Shown here: in pieces, positions 6,857 through 13,839 of the stretch
Layout: each line of letters opens with the position of its first letter
Numbering within the stretch: position 1 is the first letter of the stretch
Assembly: GCA_030054245.1 (NCBI GenBank)
Contig: JASGCH010000016.1
Span: 1 to 14,189 of the forward strand
Reading direction: 5' to 3'
DNA length: 14,189 nt
Source: Gammaproteobacteria bacterium
GTDB taxonomy: Bacteria > Pseudomonadota > Gammaproteobacteria > Burkholderiales > Burkholderiaceae_C
Translations under genes and position numbers: made by a program
The notes under the pieces: generated by a model
What the model was told of the DNA's origin: nothing
The model's input: the letters and a program-made list of their open reading frames with translations, nothing else
Database searches by the model: none

Positions 6857-8344
6857 TTATCCGCGTTGAGTAGCTAAACTCATGATCCATTCTTGTGTGG
6901 CTTTTTCACCCGGCACCTCGCCAGTAATTTTACCTTCGCACATCACCAAAATTCTATGGCTCAATAGCATAACTTCAGGAAGTTCAGAAGAAATCACGAT
7001 AATCGCTTTACCCATTTGCGCAAGCATATCCAACATTTGATAAATCTCTGCTTTTGCCCCCACATCAATCCCTCGAGTTGGTTCGTCAAAAATCAGAATG
7101 TCACTATCACGCAACAACCATTTTGCGATCACAATTTTTTGCTGATTCCCACCAGATAAAAATCTAACTTTCTGCTCAAGATTGGGGGTTTTAATACCCA
7201 GTTTCTCGACCATTTTAGCGGACTGTTCGACCAATTGGGTTTTTAACAACCAGAACTTGAACCGTAGCCATTTCGCCAAATGAACCAAAGTTATATTGGT
7301 TTCCACGGTTAAGTCAGTCGCCAACCCATAGCGTTTTCGATCCTCGGATAAATAGGCTATCCCCGCTTTTACCGCATCCACCGGAGAGCTTATAGTACAA
7401 ACTTGATCGTCTATATAGATTTTTCCACAGTCCATTTTATCCGCACCAAACACGAGCCTTGCCAATTCTGTACGACCGGCCCCCATCAACCCAGCAAATC
7501 CTAGAATTTCTCCTTTTCGCAAATTAAAGCTAACATTTTTTACCCAATCTCCCCTAGATACATTTTCAACTTTTAATTTAATAGGTGAATGGGAGGTATC
7601 TGGAATCGTTTTTGTTTTGGTCTCTATGTCTCTTCCAACCATTAAAGCAATTACCCGGTTAATAGGCGTATCAATTGGCACGGTATCTATATAACGCCCG
7701 TCCCGCAAAACTGTGATACGATCTGCTATCTGTTGTATTTCATCCATTTTGTGAGATATGTAGATAATTCCCACCCCCTGACTCTTTAACTGCTGAATAA
7801 TGCGAAACAAATCTTGTACTTCAGTATGATTTAAAGTTGCCGTAGGTTCATCCATAATAAGTATTTTCGATACATTAGAAAATACCTTAGCTATTTCAAC
7901 CAATTGTTGTTTGGCTATGGTTAAACTTCCCAATTTTTTTTTCGGGTCTAAATTCAGCTTTAAGTAAGCTAATAATACATGGGTTGCATCATTGATGGCT
8001 TTCTCATCTAATAGTCCCTTCCATTTTCTAGGCTCCCGGCCTAAAAAAATGTTTTGAGCTACCGTCAAATGAGGCAATAAGCACAATTCTTGATGGATAA
8101 TTCCAATAGACAATGATTTGGCATGAGAGGGTGATGAAATTTCGACTTCCTGTCCATCCACCAAGATCCTTCCTTGATCTTTTTGATAAATCCCAGCCAA
8201 TATCTTCATCAAAGTAGATTTTCCGGCGCCATTTTCCCCAAGCAAAGCGTGTACCTCTCCGGCCTTCAACTCAAAGTCCACCTCTTGTAAGGCACGCACG
8301 CCGGGGAACGATTTAGATACCTTTTGTACAGTTAATAACCCCAT
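6857..8344 (-). CDS. rbsA: Sugar ABC transporter ATPase, RbsA family (tandem ATPase domains)
   Basis: This 495-residue cytoplasmic protein has two fused ABC domains and energises CUT2 sugar import. In domain 1, Walker A is GENGAGKST at 36-44, the signature is LTIAKQQ at 141-147, Walker B is ILIMDE at 161-166 and the switch His is 198. In domain 2, the P-loop is the degenerate GLMGAGRT (287-292, Arg in place of Lys), the signature LSGGNQQ is at 396-402, Walker B ILIFDE at 416-421, and the switch His is replaced by Ser (ISSELPEV). These domain-2 changes are normal for RbsA/XylG/MglA, so one catalytic site is expected. The permease follows after element D. The start has no visible Shine-Dalgarno. 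The substrate is unknown. Confidence 0.92.
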   Translation of the reverse strand: MGLLTVQKVSKSFPGVRALQEVDFELKAGEVHALLGENGAGKSTLMKILAGIYQKDQGRILVDGQEVEISSPSHAKSLSIGIIHQELCLLPHLTVAQNIFLGREPRKWKGLLDEKAINDATHVLLAYLKLNLDPKKKLGSLTIAKQQLVEIAKVFSNVSKILIMDEPTATLNHTEVQDLFRIIQQLKSQGVGIIYISHKMDEIQQIADRITVLRDGRYIDTVPIDTPINRVIALMVGRDIETKTKTIPDTSHSPIKLKVENVSRGDWVKNVSFNLRKGEILGFAGLMGAGRTELARLVFGADKMDCGKIYIDDQVCTISSPVDAVKAGIAYLSEDRKRYGLATDLTVETNITLVHLAKWLRFKFWLLKTQLVEQSAKMVEKLGIKTPNLEQKVRFLSGGNQQKIVIAKWLLRDSDILIFDEPTRGIDVGAKAEIYQMLDMLAQMGKAIIVISSELPEVMLLSHRILVMCEGKITGEVPGEKATQEWIMSLATQRG

Positions 8345-8388
8345 TAGATTGCAAAAGAATTTAAAAATATATCAATTAGGCTGACCTA

Positions 8389-8405
8389 AAATGGTCGCGC
8401 CATTT
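8389..8405. promoter_or_regulatory. Operator-like inverted repeat upstream of rbsA
   Basis: AAATGG-N5-CCATTT with TCGCG in the centre lies between the divergent rbsA-like and SDR genes, 45 nt before the rbsA start. Size and symmetry suit a helix-turn-helix repressor site, but no regulator gene is nearby and chance cannot be excluded. Confidence 0.3.
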
Positions 8406-8424
8406 CGGACATACAACGCTCTTC

Positions 8425-8430
8425 ATTATA
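8425..8430 (-). promoter_or_regulatory. TATAAT box facing rbsA, next to element E
   Basis: A perfect -10 hexamer on the minus strand lies 5 nt outside the left end of repeat E. The 17-nt-upstream position reads CGATAG, a poor -35. It could be the rbsA promoter if activated, or merely an AT-rich insertion flank. Confidence 0.3.
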
Positions 8431-8435
8431 TTGAA

Positions 8436-8512
8436 AAGACTGTTGCACTATCGGCTGGTGAGTGCCGCATAACGCAGTAATTTGGTAGTGCAGTAGGTTA
8501 TGCAACAATCTT
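8436..8512. repeat. Palindromic repeat element E (short, 77 bp, inverted orientation)
   Basis: The ends are AAGACTGTTGCAC and GCAACAATCTT. The interior GCCGCATAACGCAGTAATTTGG is the reverse complement of the TGACTGCGTTATG motif in A, C and D. The tip hairpin is partly lost (GCACTA/TGGTGA). It lies in the divergent rbsA-SDR intergenic region. Confidence 0.8.
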
Positions 8513-8518
8513 ATGGAG

Positions 8519-8524
8519 TATAAT
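8519..8524 (+). promoter_or_regulatory. TATAAT box of the SDR gene, next to element E
   Basis: A perfect -10 hexamer lies 31 nt upstream of the SDR ATG and 6 nt outside the right end of element E. The -35 position (GGTTAT) falls inside the repeat and is weak. It is the only reasonable promoter I see for this gene. Confidence 0.4.
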
Positions 8525-8555
8525 ATAGGCAACACATCTTATTGTAGGTTAAATC

Positions 8556-9281
8556 ATGAATATAAACCGCGTTGCATTCATTACAGGTGCCAATAAAGGT
8601 CTTGGATTTGAAATCTGTCGTCAATTAGGCCATCTTGGTATCCAACTATGGGTTGCTTGCAGGGATCCTAAAAAGGGCTTGGAGTCGGCAAAAAAATTAC
8701 AAGCACTTGGGTATGAAGCTAATTTTATTGAACTTGACCTAGGCAATCCGATAACCTTTGTGGCGGCGTTTCAGGAAATTGAAAAAAAACACGGCCGTTT
8801 AGACATTTTGGTAAACAACGCTGGCGTTGTTCTGGATAATAACTATAATGCCACTAATTTACCCATTTCCATATTGCGAGAAACTTTCGATACCAACTTC
8901 TTTGGACTCGTTGAACTTACCCAAACCTTATTGCCATTGATCAGATTAAGTCCTTCCGGACGCATAGTCAACCATTCTAGTATCCTTGGATCTTTGAACC
9001 TACACAGTGACCCAAGCTCAACTATTTACCATTACAAAATACTAGCCTATAACTCCAGTAAAACTGCTCTGAACGCTTTTACCACCCATTTAGCCTACGA
9101 ATTACGCAATACCAAAATTAAGGTAAACTCGGCACATCCGGGGTCTGTGGTAACTGATCTCAATCCAAGCGGTCTATTAACCGTAGAAGAAGGGGCACAA
9201 ACCGCGGTTAGGCTAGCCACTTTACCTGAAGACGGTCCTAACGGAAAATATTTTTTCAAAGATCAGGAGTTACCATGGTAA
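8556..9281 (+). CDS. Short-chain dehydrogenase/reductase (SDR), carbonyl-reductase-like
   Basis: This 241-residue classical SDR is expected to be a soluble NAD(P)-dependent oxidoreductase with a Rossmann fold. It has the cofactor motif TGANKGLG at 10-17, D61-L62 after the third strand, NNAG at 87-90, the structural Asn near 114 and the catalytic set Ser142 / Tyr165 / Lys169 (YNSSK). The PG motif (HPGSVVTDL) is near 194-202. R36 after the second strand suggests NADP(H) preference, an inference. The N-terminal ANKGLGFEICRQL resembles plant/animal-type carbonyl reductases and many bacterial homologues of unknown substrate. It is the only plus-strand gene in the window, divergent from rbsA and convergent with the DUF2461 gene. 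There is no operon partner, so no pathway can be assigned. Confidence 0.9.
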   Translation: MNINRVAFITGANKGLGFEICRQLGHLGIQLWVACRDPKKGLESAKKLQALGYEANFIELDLGNPITFVAAFQEIEKKHGRLDILVNNAGVVLDNNYNATNLPISILRETFDTNFFGLVELTQTLLPLIRLSPSGRIVNHSSILGSLNLHSDPSSTIYHYKILAYNSSKTALNAFTTHLAYELRNTKIKVNSAHPGSVVTDLNPSGLLTVEEGAQTAVRLATLPEDGPNGKYFFKDQELPW

Positions 9282-9305
9282 CCCAGCAAGATACGAAATA
9301 TACCA

Positions 9306-9396
9306 AAGACTGTTGCACCATCGGTTGGCGCCGCGGTTACACCTCCGCAAGTTATGACAGCTCACCGGTCGGCATAGCCGATAGTACAACAGTATT
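9306..9396. repeat. Palindromic repeat element F (short class, 91 bp), possible bidirectional terminator
   Basis: The left end is AAGACTGTTGCACCATCGG, the right end GCCGATAGTACAACAGTATT, and the interior CCGCGGTTACACC...GTTATGACAGCTCACC is shared with element I. It fills the 121-bp gap between two converging genes, 24 nt after the SDR stop and 6 nt after the DUF2461 stop. T-rich sequence follows on the plus strand (TTTGCTTTTTAA), so it probably ends transcription from at least the SDR side. Confidence 0.8.
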
Positions 9397-9402
9397 TGCT
9401 TT

Positions 9403-10068
9403 TTAAGGACGGTTTAAAAAATCCCTAAACGGCTGATACACTTTAAAAATGTCTCTACAAGTTTCAACAAAATCATCCTGCAAGGCTAGATGGTCTGGAA
9501 ATTCATGAACAACCGTCAAAGTTTTTTTCTTTAACCATTGGATGTGAGGATGATCTGCAGGAAAACCCAAAGGGGCACGCTTGAGGGATTCCCCGCGTAC
9601 CTCACCAAAAACCCTCCTAAATCGGTCACCCTTCACCAGCGTGGTGAAGGATTGGCCATCATTAGCCAAATGTTCGCGAATTCTCTTGAGCCAAGATGGT
9701 ATCGGTTGATAGGCGCCACCCGCTAAACGACAAGCGTTTGGTTCAAGATGAATATAAAAGCCAGCTTGTAGGCAAGAAGCTTTATCACCCCCTGAAATAA
9801 GGTGCATACCACAATGTAGCTTGTAATGTCCTTGACCTGGCCTAGCAAAACGCGCGTCCCTTTGAAGCCGAAATAAACACTTTTTGGGATTCAAACTGAT
9901 GAAACTGGGATCCGCAGATCCTAAACTAACCAGCAAATTTTCCAAAAACTCATACAAACTGTTTTGGATTTCTCGGTACCTGTCTCGGTTTAGTGCCAAC
10001 CAATCGCGATGATTGTTCTGTGCTAGTTCTTGCAAAAATGGAAAAATATCGGCATTTATCTGAAACAT
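9403..10068 (-). CDS. DUF2461 / TIGR02453 family protein
   Basis: This 221-residue protein is of a widespread family without established biochemical function. I chose the ATG at 10068 (MFQINADIFPFLQELAQNN). A longer frame up to 10233 would translate repeat element G and has no family match. Family features seen: FLxELxxNNxRDWxxxNRxRY at about 11-31, a basic patch LFRLQRDARFARPGQGHYK at 65-83, GFYIHLEP at 103-110, GGAYxP at 117-122, and LKRAPLGFPADHPHIxWLKKK at 162-182. The length is normal. No signal peptide or membrane segment. It lies downstream of aapP on the same strand, about 200 bp away with element G between, and faces the SDR gene. Confidence 0.88.
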   Translation of the reverse strand: MFQINADIFPFLQELAQNNHRDWLALNRDRYREIQNSLYEFLENLLVSLGSADPSFISLNPKKCLFRLQRDARFARPGQGHYKLHCGMHLISGGDKASCLQAGFYIHLEPNACRLAGGAYQPIPSWLKRIREHLANDGQSFTTLVKGDRFRRVFGEVRGESLKRAPLGFPADHPHIQWLKKKTLTVVHEFPDHLALQDDFVETCRDIFKVYQPFRDFLNRP

Positions 10069-10089
10069 ATAAAACCAACTTAAAAACCA

Positions 10090-10264
10090 AAGACTGTTGC
10101 ACCATCGGCTGGTGCCGCTCGGTGATCTGTCAAAGTACAAGGCTTTCCGCGCACCACGCAACCCGCTGTATTTCTGAAGATGATCATTCGCTGATGAGTA
10201 CCGCATAACGCAGTCATTTGACAACCTCGGCACCAGCCTTTCCAGCCTTTTGGTGCAAAGGTCT
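10090..10264. repeat. Palindromic repeat element G (long class, about 175 bp, inverted orientation)
   Basis: The left end AAGACTGTTGCACC has an intact tip hairpin. The interior is the reverse complement of A/C/D: CTGTCAAAGTACAAGGCTT near the left and CCGCATAACGCAGTCATTTG near the right. The right tip has an enlarged loop holding a near-tandem copy (CCAGCCTTT CCAGCCTTT), while the GCACCA/TGGTGC stem is kept. It starts 7 nt after the aapP stop. Confidence 0.85.
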
Positions 10265-10271
10265 CTTCTTT

Positions 10272-11018
10272 TTAGTGCCCCAAAATTTTAGATAAAAAGT
10301 TCTGTGCCCGCTCAGTTTGTGGGTTGTCAAAAAATTGCATAGGAGGGGCTATTTCAATAATTTGCCCTTGGTCCATAAAAATAACTCTATCTGCAACCGA
10401 CTTTGCAAAACCCATTTCATGCGTCACGCACAACATAGTGATACCCTGATCGCTAAGTTCCTTTATAACATCCAATACTTCGCTTATCATTTCAGGATCT
10501 AAAGCCGATGTAGGTTCATCAAACAACATAATTTTCGGATTAAGACATAATGCCCGAGCAATTGCCACCCTTTGTTGCTGTCCACCCGATAATTGCAAAG
10601 GATATTTATGAGCGTGTTCGACAATTTTTACCCTATTCAATTGAACCATGGCTAACTCTACGGCTTTATTGCGAGGTAATTTGTGTACTCTGGTAGGTGA
10701 TAAAATCAGGTTCTCTAAAACCGATAAATGAGGAAATAAATTAAACTGCTGAAACACCATCCCAACCCTTAGTCTAACCAAATCGATGTTCTTTAAATTA
10801 TTTCCCAGCTCTATGCCATCCACCACCAACTTTCCTTCTTGATATTCTTCCAAGGCATTGACACATCGAATCAGCGTAGATTTACCAGAGCCTGAAGGAC
10901 CACAAACTATGATCTTTTCACCGGTTTTAACTTCTAAATTGATATCGCGCAACACATGATACCCATTGCTCATATACCATTTATTTAACTGCCGATATTC
11001 GATGATAGTATCAGACAT
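10272..11018 (-). CDS. aapP: Amino-acid ABC transporter ATPase AapP
   Basis: This 248-residue cytoplasmic ATPase of the polar amino-acid uptake (PAAT/HAAT) family energises the AapQM permease. I chose the start MSDTIIEYRQL at 11018; an in-frame ATG 12 codons upstream adds residues not typical of the family. Walker A is GPSGSGKST at 40-48, Q-loop Gln90, signature LSGGQQQR at 143-150, Walker B IMLFDE at 163-168, D-loop SALDP, and switch His200. All are intact and the length is near GlnQ/AapP. It is last in the aapJQMP order, separated from aapM by 339 bp with degraded repeats. Assignment to Aap rather than Gln or Glt rests on the neighbouring large permeases. The transporter in rhizobia takes up a broad range of L-amino acids. 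Confidence 0.92.
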   Translation of the reverse strand: MSDTIIEYRQLNKWYMSNGYHVLRDINLEVKTGEKIIVCGPSGSGKSTLIRCVNALEEYQEGKLVVDGIELGNNLKNIDLVRLRVGMVFQQFNLFPHLSVLENLILSPTRVHKLPRNKAVELAMVQLNRVKIVEHAHKYPLQLSGGQQQRVAIARALCLNPKIMLFDEPTSALDPEMISEVLDVIKELSDQGITMLCVTHEMGFAKSVADRVIFMDQGQIIEIAPPMQFFDNPQTERAQNFLSKILGH

Positions 11019-11175
11019 AAGTATGTTTGTTTTAAAATTAACCCATTGCCTCACCCAAGTACCACAAATCGTGACCCAAACCTCATTACAACCTGTCTCA
11101 TCACTGCGTTACGCGGCTCACCCTGAATGAGTACTTCGTCCATTTGGCTGGTGTTTCAAAGCCCTATCTTGTTAT
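11019..11175. other. aapM-aapP spacer with a degraded repeat remnant
   Basis: Fragments of the repeat family are visible: ACTGCGTTACGCGGCTCACC near 11104-11123, GTCCATTTGGCTGG near 11140, and ATCTT at 11166-11170. They look like an old copy lying next to element H. No gene or terminator is seen; aapP is probably read from the upstream aap promoter outside the window. Confidence 0.4.
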
Positions 11176-11330
11176 AAGACTATTCACCATCAGCTATGCC
11201 GCAGTTGTCAAATGACTGCGCTATATTTCTCCGTTTTATGATCATCTTCGGAAATAAATCAGGTGGGTGCACTTTAGTTTTGTAATTGGGTCGCTCGTCC
11301 GATCGGCGTAGCCGTCACTGCAAAAATCTC
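11176..11330. repeat. Palindromic repeat element H (degraded long copy)
   Basis: It begins AAGACTATTCACCATCAGC, then has GCAGTTGTCAAATGACTGCG as in D, and ends near GCAAAAATCTC. The tip hairpin is damaged and the interior has diverged, suggesting an older insertion. It starts 27 nt after the aapM stop codon. Confidence 0.65.
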
Positions 11331-11357
11331 GCATTTCCAATACCACCCCTTACATGA

Positions 11358-12473
11358 TCACCTAGCCTTACTAACATTTAGCCTATTCTCAACCCATAAG
11401 CTATAGCGAGACATCAAAAAACAAAATACAAAATAAATGAGTGTGATAAATAAATAGGCTTCAATTTTGAAAGGCCGCCAATCTGCGTCCGAATTAAGGG
11501 CCAAAGACAAAGCCCCAGTCAGTTCATAAAGAGAAACTATCGTAACCAAAGAAGTATCTTTAAATAATCCAATAGCAGTATTCATCAATGAAGGAATAAC
11601 TATAGCCAACGCTTGCGGTAAAACAATCAGTTTTTGGGTCTGCCAATAAGATAAGCCCAAGGATTGAGCGGCCTCAATTTGCCCCTTTGGAATACTCTGG
11701 ATACCGCCTCGCACCACTTCAGCCATATAAGCCGCAGAAAACAAAGTAATAGCCACTATCACGCGCAATACGACATCTATTTTAACTCCTTCGGGCATAA
11801 ACAAGGGCAACATAAACGATGCCATAAATAGCAAAGTTACCAACGGAACTCCCCTGATAATTTCCACATAAATAGTACACATGGTACTTATGGCAGGCAT
11901 GCTACTTGAACGACGACCTAGTGCAACCAAAATAGCAATGGGAAACGCTAGGGTTAAAGCCATCACTGTGAGTAACACCGTTAAAGGAAACCCACCCCAC
12001 AAATCGGTGTCCACTTTGGGTAACCCGAACACCCCTCCCAACATCAATATAAAATAAGTCACATACATAGCCAACCAGACCATGGGCAATTTCTTATTCC
12101 AATAATTGGGTTTACAGCTCACGATAACTGCCACCAACATGATGAGGGTAGCCAATACGGGACGCCATTGCTCATCCAGTGGGTATCGCCCCATTACAAT
12201 TTGCCGACCTTTCTGGGCAATCACTCCCCAACAAGCACCTACACCTCTTAACGCGTCACATTTAGCTAAATCCGGGATAAATTGAGCACTAACAACGCCC
12301 CAATCGATGAAATTAACCAATACAACTACGCTTAAAAAACCGATCAGTAGCGTTAGCAACACACTTGATACATTGGCAAACAAATTGCTACGCATCCACC
12401 CCACTATCCCTTTATAATAAACAGGTGGTGGTTTTGGATTTATAAATTTAACTTCATTAACTTCAGTTAGCAT
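11358..12473 (-). CDS. aapM: Amino-acid ABC transporter permease AapM
   Basis: This 371-residue inner-membrane permease pairs with AapQ. An N-terminal membrane segment (about 37-55) and a periplasmic insert with Cys72/Cys81 are followed by three further membrane segments and the His/Glu/Gln-type permease core from about residue 163. The cytoplasmic EAA loop, GQIEAAQSLGL at 264-274, contacts AapP. The extended N-terminal part is characteristic of AapM/YhdY rather than short GlnP-type permeases. The start ATG is only 4 nt after the aapQ stop, so translation is probably coupled. Length is close to the usual 380-390. Confidence 0.93.
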   Translation of the reverse strand: MLTEVNEVKFINPKPPPVYYKGIVGWMRSNLFANVSSVLLTLLIGFLSVVVLVNFIDWGVVSAQFIPDLAKCDALRGVGACWGVIAQKGRQIVMGRYPLDEQWRPVLATLIMLVAVIVSCKPNYWNKKLPMVWLAMYVTYFILMLGGVFGLPKVDTDLWGGFPLTVLLTVMALTLAFPIAILVALGRRSSSMPAISTMCTIYVEIIRGVPLVTLLFMASFMLPLFMPEGVKIDVVLRVIVAITLFSAAYMAEVVRGGIQSIPKGQIEAAQSLGLSYWQTQKLIVLPQALAIVIPSLMNTAIGLFKDTSLVTIVSLYELTGALSLALNSDADWRPFKIEAYLFITLIYFVFCFLMSRYSLWVENRLNVSKAR

Positions 12474-12477
12474 GAAC

Positions 12478-13659
12478 TTACCTTTCTTTAATCAGTGCAT
12501 TGGTGTTAAACCAATTCATCAACAAGGATGTAAGTAAAGAAATGGTTAAATAAACCAACATAACCAACGACAACGCCTCTACCGCTCGTCCCGTTTGGTT
12601 AATGGTGGTATTAGCTATCGATACCAAATCCGGATAACCAATGGCCACCGCCAAGGATGAATTTTTAGTAAGGTTTAAATATTGGCTGGTCAAAGGTGGA
12701 ATGATAGTTCTTAAAGCCTGCGGTAAGATGACATAATTCATACTTTGCCCTTTGGATAAGCCTAGAGAAGATGCGGCTTCTATTTGGCCAAGTGATACCG
12801 AAGAAACCCCCGATCTGACAATTTCAGCAATAAATGCCGCGGTGTAGATCACGAGTCCTATCAGGAGCGCCAAATACTCTGGGGACAATGCAATTCCCTG
12901 TTCAATTTGAAATTCACCTAGGGTAGGAACATTCCATTGATTCGGAGCGCCCCCCAAAAACCACCCTAACAGAGATAGTCCTAATATCAAGCCAACACCC
13001 ACCGTTTTAACGGGTCGTTCTATCCCAGTTTGGTCAAAGTAGCGACTGGCTCTTCTTGCGTAAATATAAGAAAAAACCAACCCTAAGAATAAACCCAGCA
13101 AAGCCAAGGTCTGCCCTAATTGCCAAACCACCCAAGGAAAGGACACTCCGTTTTTGCTTAAATAAAAGTTGCCGGCCTGCCAAGCATCAGAGAAATTTGG
13201 TAAAATTTCAGTAAACAACAAGTACCAAATTAACAGTTGCAAATATATAGGGATATTACGAAAAAACTCTACATACCCATAACATATTTTCCGCATTAAC
13301 CAATTGGTAGAAAACCTCCCTACACCAACCATGGTACCTAAAACCGTAGCCAAAAAAATTCCTACCAAAGCAACCTTCAAGGTATTTAACAAACCTATGG
13401 CAAACGCCACTAGGTACGAACTATTGGCACTATAACCCAGCAAATGCTCACTGATATCAAACCCAAACGGATCTAATAAAAAATCGTACCCACTTTGAAT
13501 ACCCCTAAGCTTCATGCTGGCCAAAGTGTTGCGGAATAATATCCACACCACCACCAATAGTACAAAGACCGAAATACATTGGTGTATGACCGATCTCCCT
13601 TCCTTGCTATTCCAAGAAAAACTAAATTTTTTCTTTGGCGGCAGTTTTGCTTCTATCAT
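12478..13659 (-). CDS. aapQ: Amino-acid ABC transporter permease AapQ
   Basis: This 393-residue inner-membrane permease is the partner of AapM. It has one membrane segment near 28-45, the permease domain beginning about 85 (LLNTLKVALVGIFLATVLGT), and a large insert of roughly 160-245 containing two extra membrane segments, typical of AapQ/YhdX. The EAA loop GQIEAASSLGL is at 291-301, followed by LPQALRTIIPPLTSQYLNLTKNSSLA, a strongly conserved family stretch. The start MIEAKLPPKKK has a basic cytoplasmic N-terminus; the Shine-Dalgarno is weak. It follows aapJ after 180 bp that contain repeat element I. Confidence 0.94.
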   Translation of the reverse strand: MIEAKLPPKKKFSFSWNSKEGRSVIHQCISVFVLLVVVWILFRNTLASMKLRGIQSGYDFLLDPFGFDISEHLLGYSANSSYLVAFAIGLLNTLKVALVGIFLATVLGTMVGVGRFSTNWLMRKICYGYVEFFRNIPIYLQLLIWYLLFTEILPNFSDAWQAGNFYLSKNGVSFPWVVWQLGQTLALLGLFLGLVFSYIYARRASRYFDQTGIERPVKTVGVGLILGLSLLGWFLGGAPNQWNVPTLGEFQIEQGIALSPEYLALLIGLVIYTAAFIAEIVRSGVSSVSLGQIEAASSLGLSKGQSMNYVILPQALRTIIPPLTSQYLNLTKNSSLAVAIGYPDLVSIANTTINQTGRAVEALSLVMLVYLTISLLTSLLMNWFNTNALIKER

Positions 13660-13719
13660 GTTCTACATCATTTAGCCTACTCAAGCAACAAACGCTATAT
13701 GAGTCCGTTATTCATCCCA

Positions 13720-13813
13720 AAGACTGTTGCTCCATCGGCTGGTGCCGCGGTTACACCTTGGATCGTTATGACAGCTCGCTGAGCGGGGCACCAGCCGATG
13801 GAGCAACAGTCTT
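13720..13813. repeat. Palindromic repeat element I (short class, 94 bp, perfect 27-bp arms)
   Basis: Arms 13720-13746 and 13787-13813 are perfectly complementary over 27 bp and enclose a 40-nt interior like that of element F. Compared with the family consensus, one base in each arm has changed so that pairing is kept (GTTGCTCC on the left, GGAGCAAC on the right). It lies between aapJ and aapQ, 26 nt after the aapJ stop, where a stable 3' hairpin could protect the binding-protein message. Confidence 0.9.
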
Positions 13814-13839
13814 GGTATGTTAGAAATTTAGCACAAAGT

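Noticed and set aside
7480..7482. Loss of the Walker A lysine in the second ATPase domain of RbsA as a disabling mutation
   Set aside because: Degenerate second-domain P-loops (and a missing switch His) are normal in RbsA/XylG/MglA-type tandem ATPases.
10069..10233. In-frame N-terminal extension of the DUF2461 protein (55 residues)
   Set aside because: It is a translation of repeat element G, has no family similarity, and the methionine at 10068 matches the usual start of DUF2461 proteins.
1999..10264. The regularly recurring repeats as a CRISPR array
   Set aside because: Copies are 0.1-3.5 kb apart with whole genes between them, vary in length and orientation, and have no uniform spacers or cas genes.
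13579..13823. Plus-strand open frames over the aapJ-aapQ gap
   Set aside because: They are antisense to the start of aapQ and read through element I; no support as genes.
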